Source: Bryobacterales bacterium
GTDB lineage: Bacteria > Acidobacteriota > Terriglobia > Bryobacterales > Bryobacteraceae
Assembly: GCA_003162425.1 (NCBI GenBank)
Contig: PMOK01000082.1
Span: 3,262-67,261, forward strand
Reading direction: 5' to 3'
Length of the DNA: 64,000 bases
The position numbers and the translations under genes are program-made. The notes under the pieces were generated by a model. The model saw only the letters and a program-made list of their open reading frames with translations, made no database searches and was not told the origin of the DNA. Numbering within the stretch: position 1 is the stretch's first letter; every line of letters starts with the position of its first letter. Below, piece after piece: positions 28,175 through 38,101 of this stretch.

Positions 28175-29859
28175 CCGATTTGCTGTTGAACAAGAAAGGG
28201 CCGGCAGGTCTCGCACTCGTCGCACTGGTTGCGCTCGCTGCGGCCTCCGCCGACCATTCCAACCGATTCGACGACGTGACGGGCCGGACCGGCATTCACT
28301 TCGTGAACCAAGCCAGCCATACCTCGCACAAGTACCTGCCGGAAACGATGGTCGGTGGGGTTGCGCTGTTCGACTACGACAACGACGGCCTACTCGACAT
28401 TTTCTTCGTCAATGGGGCGGCCCTGGCCGATCCGGTGCCCGCAGGTGCGCATCCCGACAAGTCGGCCCCCAAGTATTGGAACCGGCTCTATCGCAACAAC
28501 GGCGACGGCTCATTTACTGACGTCACCGAACAGGCCGGCCTCCAGGGCGATGGCTTTGGAATGGGTGTCGCGGTCGCCGACTTCGATAACGACGGTTACG
28601 AAGACCTGTACGTAACGAATGTCGGAAAGAACATCCTTTACCACAACAACGGCGATGGAACGTTCACCGACGTAACCGCTGCGGCCGGCGTCGGCGGCAG
28701 CGGTTGGTCCGCCGGTGCTGTGTTTGTCGACTACGACCGGGATGGCCTGCTGGATCTGTTCGTCTCGCGTTACTTGACGTGGGACTTCTCCAAGGACGTT
28801 TTCTGCGGAGTGGCGAAGCCAGGCGGACGCGGCTATTGCCATCCAGATCTGTTTCCACCAATTACGCACCTTCTGTTTCATAATGAAGGCCACGGCCATT
28901 TTCGAGATGTCTCGGACGACAGTGGTGTATCGAAGTTCCCCGGCAAGGGGCTCGGCGTGGCGATCAACGATTACGATCGGGACGGGTGGCCGGACATCGC
29001 TGTCGCCAATGACTCGGTTCCCGAGCAACTCTTCCACAATCTGCACAACGGTAAGTTTGAAGAGGTCGGATTGACCGCGGGCATCGCCTATGACGAAAAC
29101 GGAGCCGCATTCTCCGGGATGGGCATTGACTTCGCCGATTACGACAACGATGGGTGGCCGGATATCGTTATCGATTCACTCGCCAAGCAAAAGTACGCGC
29201 TGTTTCACAATCACGAAGACCACTTTGAATATGTATCCGGGCCGGCGGGGCTTTCGGCTGCGAGCGTTAATCACTCTGCCTGGGGCATGAAGTTCATCGA
29301 CTATGACAATGACGGAGCAAAGGACCTGTTCTTCGGGCAGGGCCACGTGATGGACAATATCGAGACGACCCAGCCAGATGTGCGGTACCTGGAGGCCCCC
29401 ATGTTGTTGCGGAACGTAGCAAACCAGTTCGTGGATGTTTCGAAGCAGAGCGGCGAAGTGTTTCAGAAGGCCTTGGCCGCACGCGGCGTCGCGTTTGGCG
29501 ATTTTAACAACGACGGTTTTGTCGATATTGTTATCAACTGCAACGATCGGCCGCCAGTGATTCTGGAGAACACAGGAAACAGGAACCACTGGCTGATCGT
29601 GAACACCGTTGGGACGAAGAGCAACCGGGACGGCATCGGAGCCCAATTGCGGATCGTTACGGACGACGGTAAGCACCAGTTTGCCGTCGTGACGACCGCG
29701 TCAAGTTATTTGTCCGCCAGCGACAAGCGCGTCTATTTCGGATTAGGAAAAGCGTTGATCGTGAAAGAACTCGAGGTCGACTGGCCGAGCGGGCTCGTCG
29801 ATCGGTACCACAATCTCAAAGCCGATGAGATCTTCGTCGCCCGCGAACGGATACCCTAA
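28168..29859 (+). CDS. CRTAC1-family FG-GAP/ASPIC-UnbV protein
   Basis: Repeated DYDNDGLLDIFFVNG/DFDNDGYEDLYVTN; C-terminal GTKSNRDGIGAQLRIVTDDGKHQFAVVTTASSYLSASDKRVYFGLG; TTG or GTG start likely. Confidence 0.88.
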   Translation: MVTDLLLNKKGPAGLALVALVALAAASADHSNRFDDVTGRTGIHFVNQASHTSHKYLPETMVGGVALFDYDNDGLLDIFFVNGAALADPVPAGAHPDKSAPKYWNRLYRNNGDGSFTDVTEQAGLQGDGFGMGVAVADFDNDGYEDLYVTNVGKNILYHNNGDGTFTDVTAAAGVGGSGWSAGAVFVDYDRDGLLDLFVSRYLTWDFSKDVFCGVAKPGGRGYCHPDLFPPITHLLFHNEGHGHFRDVSDDSGVSKFPGKGLGVAINDYDRDGWPDIAVANDSVPEQLFHNLHNGKFEEVGLTAGIAYDENGAAFSGMGIDFADYDNDGWPDIVIDSLAKQKYALFHNHEDHFEYVSGPAGLSAASVNHSAWGMKFIDYDNDGAKDLFFGQGHVMDNIETTQPDVRYLEAPMLLRNVANQFVDVSKQSGEVFQKALAARGVAFGDFNNDGFVDIVINCNDRPPVILENTGNRNHWLIVNTVGTKSNRDGIGAQLRIVTDDGKHQFAVVTTASSYLSASDKRVYFGLGKALIVKELEVDWPSGLVDRYHNLKADEIFVARERIP

Positions 29860-29904
29860 CGGATTTCGCGGGATCTTCCATATAATCGAGGTTCTGCACT
29901 GTCC

Positions 29905-31536
29905 ATGAGACGCTACCGCTTTTTGTTCTGGATGGGGGTTGCCGCAAATGCACTGGCGGCGCCACCGGAGGCTCGCTACACGGGTTCGAAAACCTGCTAC
30001 GGTTGCCATGCAGAGATCTATCGCTCCTTTGCGAAGACTGACATGGCACGTTCGATGCGTCCTGCTTCCGAATTAGATAAAGCGAGTGTTCCTGGAGAGG
30101 CCATGGTAGCCGTGCCAGGGACCAATCGAACGTTGCGAGTTGTGGGGGATCGCACCGGCTGGCGGCAAAGCGAGAGTGAGCCAAACCTGTTTGAAGACGA
30201 GCACCGTCTTGATTACATTGTCGGTTCGGGAAGTAATGGTCTGACCTTTCTCATTCGACGGGGCAACTACCTGTTTGAAGCGCCGCTATCTTACTACTCA
30301 AAACCAAATAAGTGGGACTTGTCTCCCGGCTATGAATTCGCAGATTATGGTTTCTCGCGCCAGGCACCCGAGGGGTGCATCCTTTGTCACAGCGGCCGCG
30401 CCCAGCCGGTACTGGATCATCCGGGCGCCTACCGCGATCCGCCGTTTCAGGAATTAGCGATTGGCTGCGAGAATTGCCACGGACCCGGCCAGGCGCATGC
30501 GCACGATCCCAAGCGCCGCGGGAATATTGTGAACCCGGCGAAACTGTCTCCGCGGCTGGCTGAAAACATATGCATGAGCTGTCACCAAACAGGTGACGCC
30601 CGGGTATTGCAACCCGGCAAGACGTATCAGGACTTCCGCCCGGGGCAATGGCTCTTCGACACCGTCGCCATTCTCAAAGTTCCTCCAAACAGCGAAGAAA
30701 GACACGAGCAGGATCTGCTGGAGCACAATGCCGCCATGCAAGCGAGCCGCTGTTTTACTCAAAGCGGCGGCAAACTGAGTTGTCTCACCTGTCACGACCC
30801 CCACGTCCAACCGCCGGAGGCCGAGGCCTCAACATACTTCAAAGCGAAGTGTCTCACCTGCCATACCGAGCGGAGTTGTAGACTATCCTTGGCGGTGCGC
30901 CAGAGCCGCGCGGACAATTGCGTTGGCTGCCATATGCCCAAGCGCAGCGTTGCAGTAATCTCGCACTCCGCGTTGACTAATCACCGCATTCCCGCGCGCC
31001 CTGACCAACCGCTGCCGCCTTGGAAGCCGACTGCCGGCAGCGATCTTCTAATCGTCAACCAGCCCGAAGGGAGGTCAAGCCCGCTTTCCGACATCGCTTT
31101 GTTACGCGCGTATAACGACTTGGTTGGCCGGTCGCCGGAGTACCAAAGCAGGTATCTTGCCCTGCTGGATAAGTTGGGCCATTCCGAAGGTGACAATCCG
31201 TATGTCCAGGCAGCCCTGGCACACCAGGCGCTCGCCGAGGGCAGGAACGAGGAGGCCCTGGTTCATCTGGCAACGGGAGTCCGCTTAGGCGAAGCGGCCG
31301 TCTATGAGGATATGGCCATAGCTCTGGCTAATCTCGGCCGCGACGACGAGGCCATTCCCGCTTTCTTGAAGGGAATCGATATCGATCCGTATCGGGCGGA
31401 ATCGCGGAAGCGCCTGATTCTTGAATACGTCAAGCTGAAACATTACACTGAGGCTAGACGCGCCATGGAAGAGTATGTCGGGCTGTTTCCCGGGGACACA
31501 TTCATGCGCGGTCTCCTCGCTCGGGTTTCAAATTGA
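29905..31536 (+). CDS. Multihaem (7 CxxCH) cytochrome c with TPR-like C-terminus
   Basis: CYGCH, CILCH, CENCH, CMSCH, CLTCH, CLTCH, CVGCH; signal peptide. Confidence 0.88.
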   Translation: MRRYRFLFWMGVAANALAAPPEARYTGSKTCYGCHAEIYRSFAKTDMARSMRPASELDKASVPGEAMVAVPGTNRTLRVVGDRTGWRQSESEPNLFEDEHRLDYIVGSGSNGLTFLIRRGNYLFEAPLSYYSKPNKWDLSPGYEFADYGFSRQAPEGCILCHSGRAQPVLDHPGAYRDPPFQELAIGCENCHGPGQAHAHDPKRRGNIVNPAKLSPRLAENICMSCHQTGDARVLQPGKTYQDFRPGQWLFDTVAILKVPPNSEERHEQDLLEHNAAMQASRCFTQSGGKLSCLTCHDPHVQPPEAEASTYFKAKCLTCHTERSCRLSLAVRQSRADNCVGCHMPKRSVAVISHSALTNHRIPARPDQPLPPWKPTAGSDLLIVNQPEGRSSPLSDIALLRAYNDLVGRSPEYQSRYLALLDKLGHSEGDNPYVQAALAHQALAEGRNEEALVHLATGVRLGEAAVYEDMAIALANLGRDDEAIPAFLKGIDIDPYRAESRKRLILEYVKLKHYTEARRAMEEYVGLFPGDTFMRGLLARVSN

Positions 31537-34086
31537 ATGTGGCTTAGACCTTCGCTATTTCTCCTCACGTTCATTTCTGCGCGATCGGGTTTTGCCGCCG
31601 AATGCATCCGTCCGTCTGATCTCGATAGCGAGATTAAAGCGAAGCCCTCTGCGGATGCCTACAACGCGTTAGGCGGTTGGTTCGCGGAGCACCGGCAACC
31701 AGCGTGCGCGGTGTCAGCCTTCACTGAGGCCGCCAAGTTAGACCCGGCGTCGTTTCCCAGTCACTTCAATCTTGGCCTTGCCCTTTTGCAATTCAACCAG
31801 CCTGGGCGAGCGGTGTCCGCTTTGCGAGTGGCCGTGAAGCTGAAGCCATCCGATGCACCGGCGCACGGAGCACTGGGAGTCGCGTTGCAGGAGTCGGGCC
31901 AGTTGGACGAGGCCGAATCTCAACTGGAAGCCGCGCTCGCCATCGATTCGCAGTCAGCCTATTTGCTCGATCATTTAGCCCAAGCCTATGCGGCCCAACG
32001 CCGGTTTGCTGCCGCCATCGAGAAGTGGACGGTAGCGGCCCGGCTTTCTCCGTCCGATTCGGACATCAAGATTGAGTTGGCGGTCGCGTATGCGCAAAAC
32101 AAGGACTCCGCACGAGCGATCGACATTCTCAAAATCCTGGTCCAGGCCGCCCCGAATCTGGCGAACGCTCACTTCAACCTCGCAACAATCTACGCCGGCG
32201 ATAAACGGTTTCAAGAAGCTGCCGATGAATATGCGGCAGCGCTGAAGCTGGAGCCGGACAACGACGTGACCCGCCTGGCGCTCGCAAAAGCGTACGCCGA
32301 ATCCGCCAACTATCAAGAAGCGCTCGCGGCGGCCAGTGACTATGTGAAGCGGAAGCCGGCGGATTGGGAAGGGCACTATATCCTCGGGAGCGCGTACCGT
32401 GGTCTTGGCCGATACGTGGAGGCTGAGCGAGAACTCACCCAAGCGTCACGAAAGGGCTCCACCGAATACGGCGTGCAGTACCAGTTAGGCTTTGTGCTGG
32501 CGCGCGAAGAAAAGCCGCAGGAGGCCCTTCCCCACCTGCGGAAGGCGCTGGAACTGCGGCCCGATTCGGCGGAGACGCACTTTCAGCTGGCCAATGTCCT
32601 AAAGGCCTTGCAAAGGACCGAGGAGTCCCAAAAAGAGCTGGAGATCTTCCGCAACTCGAAGCAGCGAGGAGTGGAAGAAAGCATGGCCCAGGCAGCCGGG
32701 GGCGGCGCGAACCAGCTTCTGCTGAACGGGGATGCGGCGCAGGCGGCGGCAAAATACCGCGAGGCATTGGAGCACGATCCCAACGATGCGAAAACCTGGT
32801 TCAATCTTTCCATCGCTCTGGATGAAATGAAAAATAAGCCCGGGCAGCGACAGGCCCTCGAGAAGGCCGTCTCACTCGATCCGAAGCTCACGTTGGCGCA
32901 GAACCAGCTGGGCCTGCTCGATGCGGCGGAGGGCAGAACCGCCGCAGCGGAAAAACACTTCAAAAAGGCGATTGAAGAAGATCCACAGTTTGCCGATGCC
33001 CAGAGCAACCTTGGCGTACTGTACGGTGGCATGGGCCGTCTTCACGACGCCGAAGTGTTGTTTCGCAAGGCGACCGAAAACAACCCACGGCTGCCGGAGG
33101 CGTTCTTGAATCTCGGCTTGATTGAGGCGAGTCAGTCCCGGTTCGCGGACGCGGCACGCGATCTCGAAAAGACTCTCGATATCGATCCGAAAAATGCAAA
33201 AGCCCTCACGGCGCTCGGCATGCTTCAGAAGAAGCTCGATCGTGGAGCCGACAGCGTGGCGATCTTACAACGTGCTGCCGATTTGCAGCCCAACTCTCCA
33301 GAGGCTCATTTGAACCTCGGCATCGCGCTGGCAGATAACTATCGCAGCGACGTAGCGCTCGAAGAGTTCCGAAGAGCTGTCCAGTTAGCCCCGGGCAGTG
33401 CGGCGCCGCACTATAACCTGGGCCGAGCCTACTACGATTTGCGCCACTTTGACGAGGCTGTGGCTGAGTTGAAGACTGCCTGCCAGCTGGCGCCGTCCTA
33501 CCCCTCGGCACTTTATTTTCTCGGCTTGAACGAGAGCAAATTAACTCACTATGATGAAGCTGTGGCTGCGCTCGAAAAGTTGATCGCATTGCAGCCCAGG
33601 AATGCCGACGCTTTGTTCCTGCTGGGGCAAAGCTTCCAGAAACTCAACAAGACCGAGGAGGCGATCGAGGCTTGGAAGAAGGCTGGCGAAATCGACCCTA
33701 GCGGTACGGAAGTTCTCTACAACCTGTCGCGAGCTCTCTTAAAAACGAATCCGGCCAAAGCGAAGGAATACCGTGACCGGCTGGTCGCCCTGCAGCAGCA
33801 AAAGCAACTCTTGACGGAGGCGGACACCTTAGGAAACTTCGCTCTTGCCTCCGCAAAACGAGGCGACTATTCGCAGGCGGTTTCCCAATTTCACGAGGCT
33901 CTCGATCAGTGTGGAGATTGTCCGTCGAAAGCGGATCTCCACAAAGATTTAGGCTTGATTGAGTGCAAGTCTGGCGACATCGACAACGGAGAAAAGGATC
34001 TCCAGATCGCCAAGTCGCTCAAGCCTCACGATGTTGACATTCAAAAAGCGCTCGATATCATTGCCGCGACTCGACGCCCCAAGTGA
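31537..34086 (+). CDS. Large secreted TPR-repeat protein
   Basis: 849 aa of repeated A.A.YN LG.AL motifs; ATG immediately after upstream stop. Confidence 0.9.
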   Translation: MWLRPSLFLLTFISARSGFAAECIRPSDLDSEIKAKPSADAYNALGGWFAEHRQPACAVSAFTEAAKLDPASFPSHFNLGLALLQFNQPGRAVSALRVAVKLKPSDAPAHGALGVALQESGQLDEAESQLEAALAIDSQSAYLLDHLAQAYAAQRRFAAAIEKWTVAARLSPSDSDIKIELAVAYAQNKDSARAIDILKILVQAAPNLANAHFNLATIYAGDKRFQEAADEYAAALKLEPDNDVTRLALAKAYAESANYQEALAAASDYVKRKPADWEGHYILGSAYRGLGRYVEAERELTQASRKGSTEYGVQYQLGFVLAREEKPQEALPHLRKALELRPDSAETHFQLANVLKALQRTEESQKELEIFRNSKQRGVEESMAQAAGGGANQLLLNGDAAQAAAKYREALEHDPNDAKTWFNLSIALDEMKNKPGQRQALEKAVSLDPKLTLAQNQLGLLDAAEGRTAAAEKHFKKAIEEDPQFADAQSNLGVLYGGMGRLHDAEVLFRKATENNPRLPEAFLNLGLIEASQSRFADAARDLEKTLDIDPKNAKALTALGMLQKKLDRGADSVAILQRAADLQPNSPEAHLNLGIALADNYRSDVALEEFRRAVQLAPGSAAPHYNLGRAYYDLRHFDEAVAELKTACQLAPSYPSALYFLGLNESKLTHYDEAVAALEKLIALQPRNADALFLLGQSFQKLNKTEEAIEAWKKAGEIDPSGTEVLYNLSRALLKTNPAKAKEYRDRLVALQQQKQLLTEADTLGNFALASAKRGDYSQAVSQFHEALDQCGDCPSKADLHKDLGLIECKSGDIDNGEKDLQIAKSLKPHDVDIQKALDIIAATRRPK

Positions 34087-34295
34087 AGCTTTTTTTCCGC
34101 AGTGCGGGGACCGCCCTCTCCCTCCCTTCTCGCGTTGCTCACTTTATGTCCGCAATCGGAGCACACATTGCCATTCCGGCGAATTACAAAGTAGCCCATA
34201 TTACACTAATTCGTTTAATTCTCTTCTAACGAGAGCCGTTACACTTTGGAAAAGGCAACTTCCCTTTTTCCTGTCAGTTTGCGTAAATTTTCTTC

Positions 34296-34324
34296 TTGAC
34301 AGTCACCCGGACCACTAATACAAT
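34296..34324 (+). promoter_or_regulatory. Sigma70-like promoter upstream of Oar-like receptor
   Basis: TTGACA-17 bp-TACAAT. Confidence 0.6.
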
Positions 34325-34524
34325 TCCACTATTGGTTTAACGCTACTTGGTCGGTGAACTCATTTTCCGCACAAATTGACGGATAGGTACTCCGCCGCCG
34401 GACTCCTTCGGGGAGCCCCGGTGGAAAGAAGTATTTTGCAAGAAACGCGGTCGCTGTACGAAGTTCTTACAGAAGCAAGCGTCACTGCCAGCGTTTGGCA
34501 GCAAAAGGGGTCCAAGTTAAGCCT

Positions 34525-37500
34525 ATGCAACGTCGCTGCTCCCATCGAGTTCTCAATCACGCCCGTCTAACAGCAATCACTCTCTGCCTGTTGTTCCTGG
34601 CGAAGCCCGTAACCCTCTCCGCGCAGCAGGCTGCGTCGGCGATTAACGGCACCGTGACCGACGCATCGGGAGCAATTATTCCCGGGGCGACCCTCACACT
34701 GTCCAACAGCGCAACGGGCCTGTCTATCACAACTCAGACGAACTCCGCAGGCATCTATAACTTTGTGAATGTAATGCCGGCGGCCTACAGCATAAAGGTT
34801 GTGAAGGAAGGGTTCAACACGCTTACCGAGGCAGGGATCGTCATGCAGGTGAACCAGACGGCCACGTATGACTTCAAACTGAAGGTGGGCGTGACGCAGC
34901 AGACGATCGAGGTGGAAGCGAGCGCTGTCGCCATTGAGTCGTCCACCGCTGAACTCGGAACCGTCATCAACGAGGAAGCGGTTAAGGATCTGCCGTTGAA
35001 TGGGCGCAACTTTACGCAGTTGCTTTCCCTGACCCCTGGCGCCAGCCCGATCAGCGTGGCGCAGAATAGTGGGGGCGGCGGCGGTTTCGCCGGTAACGCC
35101 ATCGGCTCATTCGCTTACCCGGCCCTCAATGGCCAGCGCAACCGCAGCAATATGTTTCTGTTAGACGGCGTTGTTGACCTGGGGTCTTTCATCGGCAACT
35201 ACAACGTTCAGCCCATCGTAGACGCCGTGCAGGAATTCAAAGTTCAGTCGCACAACGACTTGGCGGAATGGGGGCAGGCGCCGGGCGGGATTGTCAATGT
35301 CGTCACAAAATCGGGAACCAACTCCTACCACCTTACGGTCTGGGAGTTCTTACGGAATAACGACCTGGACGCGAATGGCTTCTTTGCCAACTCACTGGGC
35401 GCGCCGCGCAATGCTCTAAAGCAGAATCAGTTTGGTGTTGCCGGCGGCGGCCCGGTGATCCTCCCCAAACTGTATAACGGTCGCAACAAAACCTTCTTCT
35501 TTGGCGCCTACGAGGGCTATCGTCAAAACGTAGCGTCCCAAAGCACCGGTCTCGCTCCGACGGCGGCACAAGTCGGTGGCAACTTCCAAGGATTCGCCAC
35601 AATCTACGACCCGACCACCGGCACGCCTTTCGCCAATAACACCATCCCATCGACTCGAATCAACCCCATCGCGGCCGCCTACGCCGCAGTGAACTATCCC
35701 ACCGGTCCCTACGTGCATAGCGGGAATAACTACATTGACAGCTCTCCCACGAAACTGAAGCAGGATACCTACTCAGTCCGTGTGGACCAGACCCTCGGCG
35801 AACATGACACCATTTTTGCGCGCGTGTCTCAGTATTTTGAGCCGCAAACGTCCTCTGACGGATATGCGGGCGCCACAAGTTTCGCCAATGACTACGGTTC
35901 GAATGGCGCAATCCACGAGGTACATGTCTTCGGCCCAACCGCCGTGCTGGAGGGATTTTTCGGCCGCAATCTGGGTGATGCCGATACCGGCAACAAGCCG
36001 CTGGGTGTGGGTACGCTCGGAGCGCAATTGGTCACATTGGGCGCCTCTCCCAACTTCCTCGGCAACTTCCAGGGCTCCTCGGCCGTGTATGTTCCCGGCA
36101 TGGGTGCGTCAGGATACCTCGGGGGCTCGGGACAGAGCGCACAGGATACTCGCTATGCCGACGATTGGACGTTCGGCGGCAGTTTTACCAAGATCATTGG
36201 CCGGCACTCGCTGAAGATGGGTGCGAATTTTGCCACCAACAATACGCGTTCGCCTATCTACAACACATCTGACTCATTCTCGATCGTGCCAACGCAAGGT
36301 CCCACCGGAACTGGCGGCGATTCATTCGCTTCGTTCCTGCTCGGCCTTCCCGACGGTGCAAGCCGGCGGAACGTGCTCGAAACGGAGCACGGTGGCTGGG
36401 TCGACGGCGCATATTTCCAGGATCAGTTCAAAATCAATTCCCGGCTGACGATGAACATCGGTCTGCGCTGGGATGTCACGTTGTGGCCCATCTACGGCCA
36501 GACGCCGGCGCCCGACGCTTACGTCGGAGACATCAACTTCAACAACGGAACATTTGTGCTCGCCAACGTCCCCGGCCCCTGCACGGCCACACAAGGCTTC
36601 CCCTGCATCCCAACCGCTCAATATGGCGGCGGGATTGGCACTGGACAGTTGCCGCCTAATGTTGTGGTGACCAGCCACAAGAATGGGTCCATTTACTCAA
36701 ACGACCATAGCGACTGGCAGCCGCGTCTCGGTTTGGCTTATCGCTTAACGGACAAAACCGCGATCCGCGCCGGCTACGGCCGCTATTATGACAATTGGAA
36801 CGCGATCATCCAGTTGGCTCAAAACTATGAAGGAACCTGGCCCGACGTAGGCCAACTCATCGTCAATAACCTGAATCATCCGGGCGGAATCAAAGGCTCG
36901 ATCGGTAATCCTTTCAATCTGGCCGCGGGGAGCGTTGTTTATCCCGCGCCAACGCCTTTCCTGAGTTCCGGTTTTGAAGACTGGTACGTCGATCCAGGCA
37001 AATACAAAATGCCCTATTCGGACCAGTGGGATTTCGCCGTTGAGCAGGGATTAGGTAGCAATATCATCCTTTCTCTTGCGTATGTCGGAGCCCACGACGG
37101 CCAGTTGAATCAAGGGACCATCGCCAATACGGATCCGACGCCCGGAACGACCTCGACTGAGACGCAACGCAAGCCGTATCCGTATATTCCGGTGACGTTC
37201 TACGATAAAAGCGTCGGCATAAGCAGCTACCATGCATTCCAGTTCCGGCTGCAACAGCGCGCCACTCACGGCCTCTCTTACATCATTTCCTACACGCGGT
37301 CGAAGTCCATCGACAGGGGTTGTTCCGGTTCTTTTGGCGCGGAAGGCTGTGAGACGCAAGACCCTTATAACACCAGGAACGATCGCAGCGTCTCGGGATT
37401 TGATCTGCCCAACATCTTTTCGGGCAGCTTCGTCTACAACATACCGATTGGCAAGGGCAAATCGTTCAGCACGAACAACAAGTTTGCCGATTACGTCCTC

Positions 37501-37959
37501 GGTAACTGGCAAGTCAGCGGTATTCTCAGCATGCACTCCGGCACGCCGTTCGATGTAACGATGGCCAATGGTGATACGGCAGGAACGGGGAATGGCACTA
37601 CCCGAGCGAACCTGGTGCTTTCCGACCCCTATCAGTCAGGCGGCGGACTTCAGTGGCTGAATCCCGCGGCCTTCGCTAGTCCGCAAGTGGCAACCGCAAC
37701 CCAAGTAGGAGCTTGGGGTAATTTAGGTCGCAATAGTCTAAGAACTCCGGGCTTCAAGAATCTGGACGTCTCGATCTCTCGAATTTTCCCCATTATGGAG
37801 AAAGCCAACCTTCAGTTCCGCTGCGACTTTTTCAATATCACGAACTCCGTCATGTTGGGAGGGCCGAACAGCACTTTGGGGAATCCAAACTTTGGGCTGA
37901 TAACGGGCGTTCAAAACGTCGCGCGTCAGATTCAGTTCTCGATGAAGCTCGCGTTCTGA
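34525..37959 (+). CDS. Oar-like TonB-dependent receptor with carboxypeptidase regulatory-like domain
   Basis: INGTVTDASGAIIPGATLTLSNSATG; EAVKDLPLNGRNFTQLL plug; C-terminal outer-membrane beta-barrel ending LAF; start chosen at ATG 34525. Confidence 0.9.
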   Translation: MQRRCSHRVLNHARLTAITLCLLFLAKPVTLSAQQAASAINGTVTDASGAIIPGATLTLSNSATGLSITTQTNSAGIYNFVNVMPAAYSIKVVKEGFNTLTEAGIVMQVNQTATYDFKLKVGVTQQTIEVEASAVAIESSTAELGTVINEEAVKDLPLNGRNFTQLLSLTPGASPISVAQNSGGGGGFAGNAIGSFAYPALNGQRNRSNMFLLDGVVDLGSFIGNYNVQPIVDAVQEFKVQSHNDLAEWGQAPGGIVNVVTKSGTNSYHLTVWEFLRNNDLDANGFFANSLGAPRNALKQNQFGVAGGGPVILPKLYNGRNKTFFFGAYEGYRQNVASQSTGLAPTAAQVGGNFQGFATIYDPTTGTPFANNTIPSTRINPIAAAYAAVNYPTGPYVHSGNNYIDSSPTKLKQDTYSVRVDQTLGEHDTIFARVSQYFEPQTSSDGYAGATSFANDYGSNGAIHEVHVFGPTAVLEGFFGRNLGDADTGNKPLGVGTLGAQLVTLGASPNFLGNFQGSSAVYVPGMGASGYLGGSGQSAQDTRYADDWTFGGSFTKIIGRHSLKMGANFATNNTRSPIYNTSDSFSIVPTQGPTGTGGDSFASFLLGLPDGASRRNVLETEHGGWVDGAYFQDQFKINSRLTMNIGLRWDVTLWPIYGQTPAPDAYVGDINFNNGTFVLANVPGPCTATQGFPCIPTAQYGGGIGTGQLPPNVVVTSHKNGSIYSNDHSDWQPRLGLAYRLTDKTAIRAGYGRYYDNWNAIIQLAQNYEGTWPDVGQLIVNNLNHPGGIKGSIGNPFNLAAGSVVYPAPTPFLSSGFEDWYVDPGKYKMPYSDQWDFAVEQGLGSNIILSLAYVGAHDGQLNQGTIANTDPTPGTTSTETQRKPYPYIPVTFYDKSVGISSYHAFQFRLQQRATHGLSYIISYTRSKSIDRGCSGSFGAEGCETQDPYNTRNDRSVSGFDLPNIFSGSFVYNIPIGKGKSFSTNNKFADYVLGNWQVSGILSMHSGTPFDVTMANGDTAGTGNGTTRANLVLSDPYQSGGGLQWLNPAAFASPQVATATQVGAWGNLGRNSLRTPGFKNLDVSISRIFPIMEKANLQFRCDFFNITNSVMLGGPNSTLGNPNFGLITGVQNVARQIQFSMKLAF

Positions 37960-37980
37960 GTGTGATCCATCTTTAAATCG

Positions 37981-38024
37981 ACGGCCGGCTCTATGTCAAA
38001 ATACGAGAGTCGGCCGTTTTGTGT
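37981..38024 (+). terminator. Rho-independent terminator
   Basis: ACGGCCGGCTCT...AGAGTCGGCCGT followed by TTTGTGTTT. Confidence 0.7.
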
Positions 38025-38101
38025 TTGTAGAGTTCGCGCACGCCAGGAAACTAACAACCCTGCACAGGCACGCCGTTAAACCGGCGATTGGGGACCCTGC
38101 C

